From the NCBI GenBank assembly GCA_030744755.1, contig JASLPY010000003.1, forward strand, positions 116,980 to 180,979: a stretch of DNA of 64,000 nt. The letters run 5' to 3'. The notes beneath the pieces are model-generated. The model searched no databases and was not told where the DNA came from. It saw only the letters and a program-made list of their open reading frames with translations. Positions 7,980-17,569 of the stretch are shown one piece after another (the first letter of the stretch is position 1; each line of letters begins with the position of its first letter). The position numbers were made by a program, and so were the translations under genes. This DNA is from Kiritimatiellia bacterium (lineage in GTDB: Bacteria > Verrucomicrobiota > Kiritimatiellia > UBA8416 > JADHWI01).

Positions 7980-9140
7980 TTACTCTGCCTGAGATTCGTA
8001 GACTTTCTCAAGCCGATTAATCATATTCTCTATCCCGTATCTCTCGACCGCAGTGGCCCTTGCGTTCATGCCAAGGCGCTCACTGAGCTCGGGATCCCCC
8101 AGAAGACGCTCCAGTGCCCCGGCGAGCGCATCAACGTCTCCGGGAGGGACCAGGAGTCCATTCTCTCCGTCCGTGACGGCGTCGGTTACTCCTCCCACTC
8201 CCGATGCCACAATTGCCTTGCCTGCGGCCATCGCTTCGATGAGAACGTATGGCAACCCCTCCCAGAGAGAAGGGAGGACAACAATGTCCGCCATTCGGTG
8301 TACCACCGTGGAGTTCTCACATTCACCAAGTATAGTGGTGGCATCTTCCAATCCCAAATGGTGAATTTGGGATTGAATCGCGTGCGTCTCTCTGCCTCCG
8401 CCGGCCAATACGAGTTTCAGGGCGGGGAATTGCTCCCGGACCCTGAACACGGCTTCAATCAAGTACCTGTGTCCTTTCTGGCGGGCGAATCTTCCTACGG
8501 TCGCTATGACGGGGGCTACTGGACCGATCGAATGTTCTGCGCGAAGAATTGACCGCTGATGAGCGACCTCTGCGGCATCCGTACTGCCGGGAATGTCGAT
8601 GCCGTTTTCGATAACCACGAATTTCTTTTCGGATGCGAGGCATTGCTCTATCGCAACCTGCTGTTCCTGCCGGCTCACGCAAATGAAGGCATCGGTCAGG
8701 CCGGCAGCCAGGCGTTCGAGCCGCGAGTACCACGCCTGGCGCCAATGAGCCACACGCATCTGGAAGGGGAAAACATGTGGTGTGTGAATGATCCTTGGGA
8801 CCCCGGCCAGCCGTGCCGCCAAGCGCCCCAGCATCCCGGCCTTCGAGCTGTGGGTATGTACGATATCGTATTTGTTGCTGCGAATGTGCAAAAGGATGCG
8901 GACAAACGAAACTATGTCGGCGAGCGGCCAGATCGCGCGCACCATGGGAACTATCTTAACCTCGATACCTTCCCGGCGCATTCTTTCGACATCGCCGACA
9001 AATGCCTTGTTGCGTTTTGTGGAACAGAGCACCGATACATGAAAGCGTTTGCGATCCAGGTGCGATACGAGATCGTTGAGGTGGCGGCGTGTACCGCCCG
9101 TTGTTGCCTCCAGAATCTCGAGTACTTCCAGTGCCGGCAT
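7980..9140 (-). CDS. GT4-family glycosyltransferase
   Basis: At 386 residues it is the normal size for a GT-B fold retaining glycosyltransferase. The N-terminal domain has EATTGGTRRHLNDL (acceptor/nucleotide loop) and DIVHTHSSKAGMLGRLAA. The C-terminal domain has GRFARQKGHRYLIEA and the EX7E region LWEGLPYVLIEAMAAG, which binds the sugar nucleotide. The gene starts seven bases after the MurJ-family gene ends and is followed by the CBM-like gene, within one leftward operon. It probably adds a sugar to a lipid-linked surface glycan on the cytoplasmic face of the membrane. Donor and acceptor specificity are not visible. Confidence 0.88.
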   Translation of the reverse strand: MPALEVLEILEATTGGTRRHLNDLVSHLDRKRFHVSVLCSTKRNKAFVGDVERMRREGIEVKIVPMVRAIWPLADIVSFVRILLHIRSNKYDIVHTHSSKAGMLGRLAARLAGVPRIIHTPHVFPFQMRVAHWRQAWYSRLERLAAGLTDAFICVSRQEQQVAIEQCLASEKKFVVIENGIDIPGSTDAAEVAHQRSILRAEHSIGPVAPVIATVGRFARQKGHRYLIEAVFRVREQFPALKLVLAGGGRETHAIQSQIHHLGLEDATTILGECENSTVVHRMADIVVLPSLWEGLPYVLIEAMAAGKAIVASGVGGVTDAVTDGENGLLVPPGDVDALAGALERLLGDPELSERLGMNARATAVERYGIENMINRLEKVYESQAE

Positions 9141-9147
9141 ACCTGGC

Positions 9148-10794
9148 CTAAGCCTTTCCGCTTCGCTTGGCGCTTAGCTGGCGAAATGCCCATTTTAGCA
9201 TGTCCCCCGGTTCGTTCATGCGGCAAAGCCAGACCGATACAACGAATCCGAATGCCGCGGAAACACCACCGGTGGCCAGCTTTGCCAGTAGTATTATATC
9301 ATTACTCGAAGATGACACATACCGTTCAAAAAGCCGGAGGCTTATTGCGCACAGTCCTGCCGACACAACACCGACCACCACGGCACGCAGCATGAAGACA
9401 AGAGTTTCGTGCCCGGGGAATATGGGTACGTTCTTCTTGAGAAATATAACCAGGAACACCGCTTTCAGGGTGCGACTAAGGGTGTACCCCAAGGCAATGA
9501 CAGCGAGTGCTGCTGCGCCGGTGGCACCGAATATGACAACACCGACATAACTGATAATTATTGAGAGGGAGGAGAAGGCGATACCAATGACCGTTGCCGA
9601 TACCATTCTGCGGTGCGCGAAGAATGCCTGCATCAACAGGCATTCAGTTGCATGTGCGGGCAACACCAGTATGTAACAGGACATGGCGACCGCCGTCCAC
9701 GACGCCACTTCGGCCGTAACTTTGCCACGATGGAACATCACTGCCGAGAGGGGCTCTGACACGGCAACGCAGACCAACGAAAGCGGGATAAGGACCGAAA
9801 GCAACATCCGTCCCGATCCGGAAAGCAGAGATGCGAAGTTCTTTTTGTCGTCCTTGTCGACCATTTCGCAAAAGAAGGGAAACATCACGATGGACAGTGC
9901 ATACGGAACCAGCCATCCAATCGCCCCGTGAAGTTTCCTTCCAAACGAGTTGGCCTGCATCAGCCCCTCCTCCAGGCGACTGAGGATTGTGACGTTATTA
10001 TACAGGTCCCTGTACTTGGCGAACACAATGCCGCAAATGAGCGGGAGGATCAGCAACAACATCTGTTTGACGGCGGGATTGCTAAACGCGAAGGATGGAC
10101 GGAATCGCCGGATTTCCGGAAGACGAATCAGATGGGTAACCAGCTTCGCAATACTGCCTACGACGAGGCCGAAAACAAGCGCCCGGAAATCAAAACCGAA
10201 CACTCCCATGCCGACCAACACACAAACAAGGACGCAGAATTTCCACGCAGCATCTCCGAATGCGGCAAGAAAGAAACGCTTGTATCCGTTGAGGAGCATA
10301 TAAGTGGTGGAACCAAGGGACAAGCAAACCAGTGCCGGTGCGAGCCAGAAAAGGCTTTTCCTGGCCAGTTCGAACTTCTCCGGGTTCTTGTCCGCATCCC
10401 ATGCTGTCATAAGTTCAATCATGCTCCCGGGGGCGAACATGAGAACCGCGACGATACCAAGCAGAATCACAAACTGAACGGATAGAACGATGCTACCAAA
10501 CTGCCAGGCGGCTCCTTCGCTCTTCGTGTCCATCTCCTGCATAAACACGGGAAGAAACGCGGGGCCGATAACTTCTTCTCCTATGAGGAAAATGTTGAAG
10601 ATACATCCTTCAAACACGACTACATACACGGATTCATAAATCCCCGGGTCGAGGTAACTGCCGAGGACCATAACCTGGAGAAGGCCCGCGAACTTGAAGA
10701 GAAAATGAGCAATAACAACCGCTATACTTGCCCGTACGATCTTTTTGCCGACTGAATGCCCTGTTTCACTTTCTGTCATTGCTCTCCCCGGCAT
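9148..10794 (-). CDS. MurJ/MviN-family lipid-linked glycan flippase
   Basis: The protein has 548 residues with about 14 hydrophobic segments and the MviN/MurJ hallmark start (KKIVRASIAVVIAHFLFKFAG), conserved TTYMLLNGYKRFF, and a central NSFGRKLHGAIGWLVPYALS. MurJ moves lipid II across the inner membrane. Because this gene lies inside a polysaccharide operon and overlaps an upstream glycosyltransferase, a Wzx-like role flipping an exopolysaccharide or O-unit is as likely as the cell-wall role. An ATG at 10779 with GGGGAG five bases upstream is an alternative start giving a protein five residues shorter. Family call firm, substrate open. Confidence 0.83.
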   Translation of the reverse strand: MPGRAMTESETGHSVGKKIVRASIAVVIAHFLFKFAGLLQVMVLGSYLDPGIYESVYVVVFEGCIFNIFLIGEEVIGPAFLPVFMQEMDTKSEGAAWQFGSIVLSVQFVILLGIVAVLMFAPGSMIELMTAWDADKNPEKFELARKSLFWLAPALVCLSLGSTTYMLLNGYKRFFLAAFGDAAWKFCVLVCVLVGMGVFGFDFRALVFGLVVGSIAKLVTHLIRLPEIRRFRPSFAFSNPAVKQMLLLILPLICGIVFAKYRDLYNNVTILSRLEEGLMQANSFGRKLHGAIGWLVPYALSIVMFPFFCEMVDKDDKKNFASLLSGSGRMLLSVLIPLSLVCVAVSEPLSAVMFHRGKVTAEVASWTAVAMSCYILVLPAHATECLLMQAFFAHRRMVSATVIGIAFSSLSIIISYVGVVIFGATGAAALAVIALGYTLSRTLKAVFLVIFLKKNVPIFPGHETLVFMLRAVVVGVVSAGLCAISLRLFERYVSSSSNDIILLAKLATGGVSAAFGFVVSVWLCRMNEPGDMLKWAFRQLSAKRSGKA

Positions 10795-12001
10795 CCCCTG
10801 CTCCGCGTTCGATGAGGGTCAGCAGCCACTGTATGTTGTCATCGATTCTGAAGTGCTTCTCAACTTTAGCCCGGCCGGCCAGTCCCATTCTCTGCCGTTG
10901 CGGGAGGTCGTTCATCAATTCGGCTATTCTATCGGCCAGAAGCGTCGAGTTACCAGCAGGAACAACGAATCCGTTAACGCCGTCCTCGACAAACTCGCCG
11001 ATGGCGCCTACCGCTGTAGCTACCACGGGTAACCCGGAGGCCTGGGCTTCCAGGATCACGTTCGGGAGGCCGTCCCGATCACCGTTATCAGCTATCACGG
11101 ATGGCACTACCAGCATGGCTGCTTTCCGGTACAAACGATTTACCTCTTCAGATGACAGCTCCCCCACGAGATCAACGCGGCCGGACAGTCCGTGGTTGGA
11201 TATGCTCTCGGCGAGCATTGCCTGCCGGGAACCTCTGCCGGCAATTATGCAATTGAAGTCTTCTCCCCGGTCACGTAGCTCCCGGCATGCATTCACCGCA
11301 TGCACAAAGCCCTTTTTCGGTTCCAACCGGCCAACACAGAGAATCATCCTGCCATCCGGATTGGTGACTTCGTAGTTCTCAAGGAACAGGCCATGGCGCA
11401 GCGTCACGACCTTCCCCGCCTTGAGGTCCGGGAACATGTTCTGTACCACGGATCGTCCGTCTTCGGTACAGGTTGCTATGAACTGCGCCTGGTTTACAAC
11501 GTGTTCATAACAGTAGTTATTAAGAGTGTAGATGTCGTGGGCATGGGCCGACACGCTGAAAGGGATACCGGTTACTTCAGATATCACCCACGCTATGTCC
11601 GCGGGTATATGCAGAAAATGCGCATGAATATGATCTACTTCCTTTTTCCTGGCCACATGGGCGAAACACAGTGCAACGGCGAAGTTCCGCAGAAGCCACA
11701 GCAGCGAGACCGGTGACGCCATGTGGTGCCATATTGACAGCGCCAGGAGTCTCAAAACCTTGTAGGGGTGGCACAGCAGGGCGCGCAGGGAACCCGTGAT
11801 CAGCGAGGTAGAAGATAATGATGCGCGGAAACAGGTATCGGCGGCCATTTTTCTGACGACAGGGTCAATTGCAGATGAATCCTCACTCCTCAGCGCGAAC
11901 AGCTGTACGTCAACGCCCCTCTTGCGAAGAGACAGGACTTCCCGGAGGATGAACGTCTCCGAGACCGACGGAAAGGTATCCAGTATGTACGCAAGCCTCA
12001 T
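10766..12001 (-). CDS. GT4-family glycosyltransferase (WcaL/colanic-acid type)
   Basis: The 411-residue protein begins MRLAYILDTFPSVSETFI, the signature opening of WcaL-like glycosyltransferases. It continues with DHIHAHFLHIPADIAW, the GRLEPKKGFVHAV loop, and the EX7E-type DGLPNVILEAQASGLPVV that contacts the sugar nucleotide. It overlaps the flippase gene downstream by up to 29 bases, indicating one transcript. I chose the ATG at 12001; a GTG two codons earlier (12007) is possible. It is likely one of three sequential transferases building a surface polysaccharide. The linkage made is unknown. Confidence 0.88.
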   Translation of the reverse strand: MRLAYILDTFPSVSETFILREVLSLRKRGVDVQLFALRSEDSSAIDPVVRKMAADTCFRASLSSTSLITGSLRALLCHPYKVLRLLALSIWHHMASPVSLLWLLRNFAVALCFAHVARKKEVDHIHAHFLHIPADIAWVISEVTGIPFSVSAHAHDIYTLNNYCYEHVVNQAQFIATCTEDGRSVVQNMFPDLKAGKVVTLRHGLFLENYEVTNPDGRMILCVGRLEPKKGFVHAVNACRELRDRGEDFNCIIAGRGSRQAMLAESISNHGLSGRVDLVGELSSEEVNRLYRKAAMLVVPSVIADNGDRDGLPNVILEAQASGLPVVATAVGAIGEFVEDGVNGFVVPAGNSTLLADRIAELMNDLPQRQRMGLAGRAKVEKHFRIDDNIQWLLTLIERGAGDAGESNDRK

Positions 12002-12065
12002 TGTCACCGGATTTCTGCCAGAAGTGAATGCGGTTCGCCCAGTTTCGCCCGGGCGCGTCCTCTTA

Positions 12066-13196
12066 CTATCCCTGCCGGGACATGATCTCGCGATAGAATG
12101 CTTCCGTCAATTCCGCGGTTTTGCGCCATGTGAATTGCCGGGCTCTTTGCTTTCCCTTTTCAATGAGGTCGGTTCGCGTCTTCTCTTCGTTTATGGCGCG
12201 GTGAAGGGATGCTGCGATTGAGGAAGGATCCGTGGCATCGGCCAGCAGGGCCGCATCGCCAACTACTTCCGGCAGGGATCCACGGTTCGAACAGACCACG
12301 GGAATGCCGCACGCCATGGCTTCGAGAGGCGGCAATCCGAATCCCTCGTATAGAGAAGGAAAGACAAACGCATCGGCCATGTTGTAGAGATATGGTAAGT
12401 CTTCCGGCGCTACAAAATCCGCAAACGTCACGCGGCCCGATAGTCCTAGGTCACGTACTATCCTGTGCACCCGTGACTGCCCCCACCCTTTCTTCCCCGC
12501 AACCACGAGCCCGTGGTTAAAACTACTATCACGGGCCATGATTTCAAACGCGTGGATCAGTGCTTGCAGGTTTTTCTTCGGCTCCCGCTGGCCGACGAAG
12601 AGTATGAAGTCCTGCGGAAGCGCGTATTTCTGCCGGATCTTATGAAAACTATCAGTTCGTTCGAGCACCTGGTACTTCGTTGCCACCCCCAGCGGGATGA
12701 CTGTCGTCTTTCCCTCGACTTTCGGGAAAAGCTCGCCCAGATCCTGTTTGGTCTTCTCAGACGGCACAATTATGCCGGACGCCTTCTGTACGGACAGCGG
12801 CATGAATACCCGGTAGTGCAACCGGTTTGAGACTGTGCAGAGTTCGGGTTGTTTAAGAGCAATTACATCGTACACACTGATTACCACGGGGACGTCCGCT
12901 AACAGGGGCGCTATATAGCCGGGCGCGTGAACGAGTGCCGCGCGCCTTTTGCGGATCCGGATAGGGAAAACCATCTGTTCCCACAGTATTCGGATCGTCT
13001 TGATTTTTGCTGGTGCCGCCGCCCTGAACGTCTCGAAATTGGGTGCCTCCGGGTGGCTTGCCGGGAACTCGCGCGGAACAACCAGCTCGTACTGTTCACT
13101 GCCAAAAGCAGCGAGAGCTCTGGCGAGGCTGAATATCGAAAATTCTACCCCGGCAAACTCATCCTTGAGCAACATCCCATCTAACTCAATACGCAT
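12066..13196 (-). CDS. GT4-family glycosyltransferase (mannosyltransferase-like)
   Basis: At 376 residues it begins [20 protein letters not shown], a common start for GT4 enzymes of the mannosyl/rhamnosyl type. It then shows [25 protein letters not shown] GT-B strands (here [14 protein letters not shown]) and [19 protein letters not shown], the EX7E sugar-nucleotide site. AGGA lies eight bases before the ATG. It is the first gene of the leftward polysaccharide operon and is divergent from the SpoIIE phosphatase gene, with about 300 bases between them holding the presumed promoters. Donor sugar not determinable. Confidence 0.88.
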   Translation of the reverse strand: MRIELDGMLLKDEFAGVEFSIFSLARALAAFGSEQYELVVPREFPASHPEAPNFETFRAAAPAKIKTIRILWEQMVFPIRIRKRRAALVHAPGYIAPLLADVPVVISVYDVIALKQPELCTVSNRLHYRVFMPLSVQKASGIIVPSEKTKQDLGELFPKVEGKTTVIPLGVATKYQVLERTDSFHKIRQKYALPQDFILFVGQREPKKNLQALIHAFEIMARDSSFNHGLVVAGKKGWGQSRVHRIVRDLGLSGRVTFADFVAPEDLPYLYNMADAFVFPSLYEGFGLPPLEAMACGIPVVCSNRGSLPEVVGDAALLADATDPSSIAASLHRAINEEKTRTDLIEKGKQRARQFTWRKTAELTEAFYREIMSRQG

Positions 13197-13493
13197 CGCG
13201 TCATCCTTGCGGTTTGTACACCTGGGTTAGGCTAGTGATGCGACGATCAAAGGGCAAGGGAGAGAGGGGGATTTCCGCGGGGGGATGCGGTCCATCGGGA
13301 TGACGCGCCCACAAGCGAGGGATCAGGGAAATGATCGACAAGGTGCGGCTTCGGGAATTTGGGCCGCTAAAACGATCCTGAAAGACCTTGAATGTGGGAC
13401 TTGCTTCATGGCACCAAAAGTGCTTGAGTGCAGGCAGACAGATTTGCGTGTAGTCGTGTGTCAGAGATTGTCGGGACTTCGGGTTTCAGCTTC
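13197..13493. other. Divergent intergenic region, no gene seen
   Basis: About 300 bases separate the leftward polysaccharide operon from the rightward phosphatase gene. It contains purine-rich runs (GGGAGAGAGGGGG near 13259) but no reading frame with a convincing ribosome-binding site or protein-like composition. Promoters for both directions are expected here; I could not pick out convincing -35/-10 pairs. Confidence 0.5.
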
Positions 13494-15452
13494 ATGACGT
13501 TTCTCAGTATCAGTCCTTTGTCGATTCCGCCGCTGATGATGGCGGGCATCATGTTCTATGTAGCAATCTCGCACTTGCTGATCTGCAGGCGCAGAACCCG
13601 GCGCCGCCGTGATTGCATGTTCGCCTTTTCCTGTTTCTCCATGTGCCTTTACAACGTTTTCTGCGCGGGATTGTACAGTGCGACATCATGTCTGGAAGGG
13701 GTCGTCTGGCAGCAGGTTCAGGTCGCGGCCTTGGCCGTTTTCGCTATCAGTTTTCTCTGGTTCGTGGCCGACTATACGGCGCTGATGAACCCGCTGATTG
13801 AATGGGCGTTCTCGGCGTATTTCCTCTTTTCAGCATTCATGGCGGCAATCGGCGGGGATCTTGTTTTTCGCGCCGACGTGCCTGCCATCAAGAATATTGT
13901 TCTTCCGTTCGGATTCAGGCCGCGGTTCTTTGAAGTCGCGCCAGGACCACTTGTGCATTTGCAGGGCGTTGTGGGCCTGCTGGCTTTCGCTTATGTCATC
14001 TGGACGGGTTTGCGGTTCTACAATACGGGCGACAGAAAGATGGCTTTGCGCCTGCTCCAGGGCGTCGTTATTTTCCTTCTCGGGGTCCTTAACGACTCGG
14101 CCGTTAGCTCTGGCTTTTACTCTTTCCTGTACCTCCTCGAGTATTCCTATATTGCCATAGTGCTCGTTATGGCCGCGGCCCTGTCAAGGGACATCGCGGC
14201 AAGCGAACACGCCGAAGCGATGGCCCATGAAATGGAATTGAAGTTCCAGGCGGTTTTCAAGTGTGTGACAACCGGAATCGGGATGACCACGTGTGAAGGC
14301 AAGCTTCTGCGTGCCAACGCGGCGATGTGTGCGATGTTTGGACGGGCCGAAGAAAACCTGGTCGACACCGAGATTTTCGACTACTTCCATCCCGAGGCGG
14401 TTTCCGGCATGCGGGAATCCCTTGAAGATCTTTTGAGGGGCGACATTAACACGTTCAGGGATGAAGAGCGCTACGTCCGGCCTGACGGCGCCACTTACTG
14501 GGGTGATGTTTCCGCCGGCGTGATCAGGGAACCTGACGGTACTATTGAGGCGGTTACCTGGGTGATTATCGGCATCACCGAACGGCGGCAGGCTTCGGAA
14601 TCCCTGAGAGCCCTGAACGAGCAGTTGGAAGAAAAAGTTCTCGAGCGGACGGGGGAGCTTACCGAGGCGAACGTGCATCTGGCGGCATCGCTCCAGCGAT
14701 TGCGCGAAGACGAAGAGGCCGCGGAAATGATTCAGTTCAGCCTTCTCCCGGAGGAATGCAGGATCCTCAGTGGCCTGGGATTCTCGCGATACCTGGTATC
14801 CTCCCAGTACATGAGCGGCGATTTCGTTGATTATTTTGAAATCGACTACGGCAGGGTCGGCTTCTACATGGCGGATGTTTCGGGACATGGTGTGTCATCG
14901 GCGTTTGTAACCGTTCTACTGAAGAGCTTCATGAGACGGGCCCTTGAGCGATACAAGGAGGAAAAGGACCAGACCATCCTGGAGCCTGCAGAGTTGCTCG
15001 ACAGTCTGAACCAGGAGCTGATCCAGCAGAACCTCGGGAAGCATCTGACATTTTTCTACGGGGTAATGGACACCGTGCAAAACGTGTTCTTCTTCTCAAA
15101 CGGCGGCCATTTTCCTCTGCCCGTGCTATTGAGCGAAGGTAAGATTGAGCAGATAGAAGCCAAGGGGTCTCCGCTGGGGCTGTTCGATTTTGCCGATTTC
15201 TCAACCCTGCGCAGGGAACTGCCGGAGCATTTCCTGCTGACAATCTTTTCAGACGGTATTCTCGAGGTGCTCCCACAGGCAGAGCTTGCCGACAAGCTGT
15301 CTTTTCTCGAATCACTCGCTGATAGTGAAACCGCGAGCATTTCTGATATAATTGATAAAGTTGGCCTGGAAGAGGCTGAGTCTCTGCCGGACGACGTGAC
15401 GGTTCTCACCGTCCGACGGACGGCGAAGAGCGTAGAATCTTTAGAGGAATGA
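13494..15452 (+). CDS. Membrane sensor PP2C/SpoIIE-type serine phosphatase with PAS domain
   Basis: With the ATG at 13494 the protein has 652 residues. Residues about 10-225 form seven hydrophobic helices like the 7TM sensor domain of histidine kinases. A PAS domain follows (about 245-370, VFKCVTTGIGMTTCEGKLLRAN), then a coiled coil (QLEEKVLERTGELTEAN) and a C-terminal SpoIIE phosphatase (about 430-645) with metal-binding GDFVDYFEI and ADVSGHG and a late LPDDVTVLTV. Such proteins dephosphorylate a STAS antagonist protein in partner-switching pathways. The next gene, 16 bases on, encodes a STAS protein, its obvious substrate. The signal sensed is unknown. Confidence 0.88.
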   Translation: MTFLSISPLSIPPLMMAGIMFYVAISHLLICRRRTRRRRDCMFAFSCFSMCLYNVFCAGLYSATSCLEGVVWQQVQVAALAVFAISFLWFVADYTALMNPLIEWAFSAYFLFSAFMAAIGGDLVFRADVPAIKNIVLPFGFRPRFFEVAPGPLVHLQGVVGLLAFAYVIWTGLRFYNTGDRKMALRLLQGVVIFLLGVLNDSAVSSGFYSFLYLLEYSYIAIVLVMAAALSRDIAASEHAEAMAHEMELKFQAVFKCVTTGIGMTTCEGKLLRANAAMCAMFGRAEENLVDTEIFDYFHPEAVSGMRESLEDLLRGDINTFRDEERYVRPDGATYWGDVSAGVIREPDGTIEAVTWVIIGITERRQASESLRALNEQLEEKVLERTGELTEANVHLAASLQRLREDEEAAEMIQFSLLPEECRILSGLGFSRYLVSSQYMSGDFVDYFEIDYGRVGFYMADVSGHGVSSAFVTVLLKSFMRRALERYKEEKDQTILEPAELLDSLNQELIQQNLGKHLTFFYGVMDTVQNVFFFSNGGHFPLPVLLSEGKIEQIEAKGSPLGLFDFADFSTLRRELPEHFLLTIFSDGILEVLPQAELADKLSFLESLADSETASISDIIDKVGLEEAESLPDDVTVLTVRRTAKSVESLEE

Positions 15453-15468
15453 TTCCGGAAAGAGCCTG

Positions 15469-15957
15469 ATGCCTGAGTGCCACATATACAGCGCGGTTAC
15501 TGACGGCGTTTGTTTTATTCGTCTTGTCGGACGCCTGAACTTTACCACGTGCGCACGCTTCGACGCGTTCATCCGCAATATCTTCCTGCAGTTACACTTC
15601 AAGGCTGTTGCCATCGACTTATGCGCCGTTGAGCATATCGATAGTACTATACTCGGGCTGCTGGCAAGAATCGCGCGGTATACTCTGATTCGATACGGAC
15701 ACAAACCGAAAATCTACTCGACAAGACCGGATATGAATCTTCTCCTGGACACTATGTGTTTCGAGACGGCCTTTGACATAGTGAAGGAGAGCCCGGACCT
15801 CCCTGATGATCTCGTGGAAATCCCCGTACTTGACAACGAGAAGCCGAATCCCGGTCTCGTTGTCCTGTCTGCTCATAAAACGCTCATGCGCATGAGCAAG
15901 CAAAATGAAACCGCATTCCGCGATGTTGTTGAGCAACTCGAGAAAGAACAGGAATAG
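15469..15957 (+). CDS. STAS-domain anti-sigma factor antagonist
   Basis: This 162-residue protein has an N-terminal STAS domain: VCFIRLVGRLNF, then VAIDLCAVEHIDSTILGLL, where Ser59 or Thr60 is at the position phosphorylated in SpoIIAA-like antagonists. A C-terminal tail of about 60 residues (VDEI-like acidic/basic helix ending EQLEKEQE) is extra. It lies 16 bases downstream of the SpoIIE-type phosphatase, so the pair should form a partner switch. No HATPase anti-sigma kinase or sigma factor is in the window; the third partner must be encoded elsewhere. Confidence 0.88.
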   Translation: MPECHIYSAVTDGVCFIRLVGRLNFTTCARFDAFIRNIFLQLHFKAVAIDLCAVEHIDSTILGLLARIARYTLIRYGHKPKIYSTRPDMNLLLDTMCFETAFDIVKESPDLPDDLVEIPVLDNEKPNPGLVVLSAHKTLMRMSKQNETAFRDVVEQLEKEQE

Positions 15958-16028
15958 AACGGCAACAGTTCTGGCTGAGAATGTTCCCGTCGGGACAGCT
16001 TTCCCGGCAGAAACGGAAGAGAACAGAG

Positions 16029-17321
16029 ATGAAATCCAAGGTCGCGATTCTGAGGACAAGTCCCAAGACAGTGCTGCACGATTATCACCGCCTGATGAAT
16101 CTGGCGGATTACCAGGACACGATTCCTAAAGACAAAGACACTGCACTTAAAATCAACATCAGCTGGCATTTCTTTTTCCCGGGCTCCTCTACGACCCCGT
16201 GGCAGCTTGATGGAGTGATCCGGGCCATGAAGAAGGACGGATACCGCCCGGATCTTATTCATGGTTGTCACAACAGGACCGTCGTGATCGACGCCCACTT
16301 CGGAGAGGAACAGAACAAGCAGAAGAACGTTACTGACGCGCATGGCCTGCGAAATGTTCATCTGTACGAGGGTGAAGAATGGATTGACGTGCGCGATGCT
16401 GTTGGAGACCTGGTCGACCGTTTTCTCTGTTTGAACGAGGTCTATCCCAAAGGGTTCATGATTCCCAAGCGCTTCATTGGAGAGAATATAATTCACCTTC
16501 CCACTGTCAAAACCCACGTCTTCACGACAACGACCGGAGCGATGAAGAACGCGTTTGGCGGTCTTCTGAACGAAAAACGCCACTGGACACATCCAGTGAT
16601 CCACGAGACGTTGGTTGACCTGCTTATGATCCAGAAGAAGATACACAGCGGAGTATTCGCGGTGATGGACGGCACTTTCGCCGGTGACGGCCCCGGCCCC
16701 CGGTGCATGATTCCACATGTTAAGAACGTTCTCCTGGCGTCATCAGACCAAGTCGCTATCGATGCGGTTGCTGCAAAGCTTATGGGCTTCGACCCCATGA
16801 AAGATATCAAGTTCGTCCGCCTGGCGCACGAGCAGGGCCTTGGATGCGGTGATCCCAGGGACATTGAGATCGTGGGAGATGAAGACGCCACCAGGGAGAA
16901 CTGGAACTTTGTTGGCCCGTTCAAGAAGATGACGTTTGCCAGCAAGATGCAGCACAGCATTTACTGGGGCAGACTGAAGAAACCCATAGAGTGGTCGCTC
17001 AAGACCATCCTGGCTCCCTGGGCATACATCGCCAGCGTTCTATACCACGATTCGTTCTGGTACCCCACGCACCAGCAACTCGTTGCGGACATCCTCGGCA
17101 GTGAATGGGGGCGCCTGTTCAACAACTGGGACGAAAACGCGATTTCTCCCGACGATTCTGACGCACAGGGATGGGATGATGTGGGGGATGTTCCGGCCTC
17201 GCTGAACCGCAGCACCATGAAGCTCTTGTTGAAGTCCCTGAGTATACTTGGCGGTTGTATAAAGGAAGCCCCGGAGTTCGCAGCAAAGAAAAGGCATCGC
17301 GAAGCAGAATCCCGGCGATGA
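16029..17321 (+). CDS. DUF362 domain protein
   Basis: The 430-residue protein belongs to the DUF362 family: VAILRTSP start, ALKINISWHFFFPG, IIHLPTVKTHVFTTTTGAMKNAFGG and VFAVMDGTFAGDGPGPR are the conserved blocks. Unlike many relatives, it has no CxxCxxC ferredoxin module. It ends with a basic tail. The ATG at 16029 has GGAAGAG upstream; longer in-frame starts overlap the STAS gene region. DUF362 proteins have no settled biochemical function, though some act in redox or metallocofactor contexts. Whether it belongs to the same transcript as the partner-switch genes (gap 71 bases) is plausible but not shown. Confidence 0.78.
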   Translation: MKSKVAILRTSPKTVLHDYHRLMNLADYQDTIPKDKDTALKINISWHFFFPGSSTTPWQLDGVIRAMKKDGYRPDLIHGCHNRTVVIDAHFGEEQNKQKNVTDAHGLRNVHLYEGEEWIDVRDAVGDLVDRFLCLNEVYPKGFMIPKRFIGENIIHLPTVKTHVFTTTTGAMKNAFGGLLNEKRHWTHPVIHETLVDLLMIQKKIHSGVFAVMDGTFAGDGPGPRCMIPHVKNVLLASSDQVAIDAVAAKLMGFDPMKDIKFVRLAHEQGLGCGDPRDIEIVGDEDATRENWNFVGPFKKMTFASKMQHSIYWGRLKKPIEWSLKTILAPWAYIASVLYHDSFWYPTHQQLVADILGSEWGRLFNNWDENAISPDDSDAQGWDDVGDVPASLNRSTMKLLLKSLSILGGCIKEAPEFAAKKRHREAESRR

Positions 17322-17441
17322 CTCAACACCACGGGAGTATTGTTGTCTAAGTATATATCTAAGCGCATTTTTCTGTTCCCTCAGGGCTGCGGAATGTGTT
17401 ACGCTCTAAAGAAGGTTAAGGAGAGATAGGCCTTCCGAATA

Positions 17442-17518
17442 GCACCCGTAGCTCAATTGGATAGAGCATCTGACTTCGGATCAGAGGGTTGGGAGTTCGA
17501 ATCTCTCCGGGTGCACCA
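17442..17518 (+). tRNA. tRNA-Arg (anticodon TCG)
   Basis: The sequence folds as a 77-base cloverleaf: acceptor GCACCCG / CGGGTGC, D arm GCTC-GAGC, anticodon stem TCTGA / TCAGA with loop CTTCGGA (anticodon TCG, reading CGA), T arm GGGAG-TTCGAAT-CTCTC, and an encoded ACCA end. It lies between the DUF362 gene and the LuxR-type regulator. No integrase or duplicated 3' end is seen nearby. Confidence 0.95.
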
Positions 17519-17569
17519 GAATGTGGATAGACGCATGAACCAGTGCTTGAGTTTAGTGATGGGTACGTT

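Noticed and set aside
17442..17518. tRNA-Arg as an integration site for a mobile element
   Set aside because: No integrase, no duplicated tRNA end, and neighbours are ordinary chromosomal genes.
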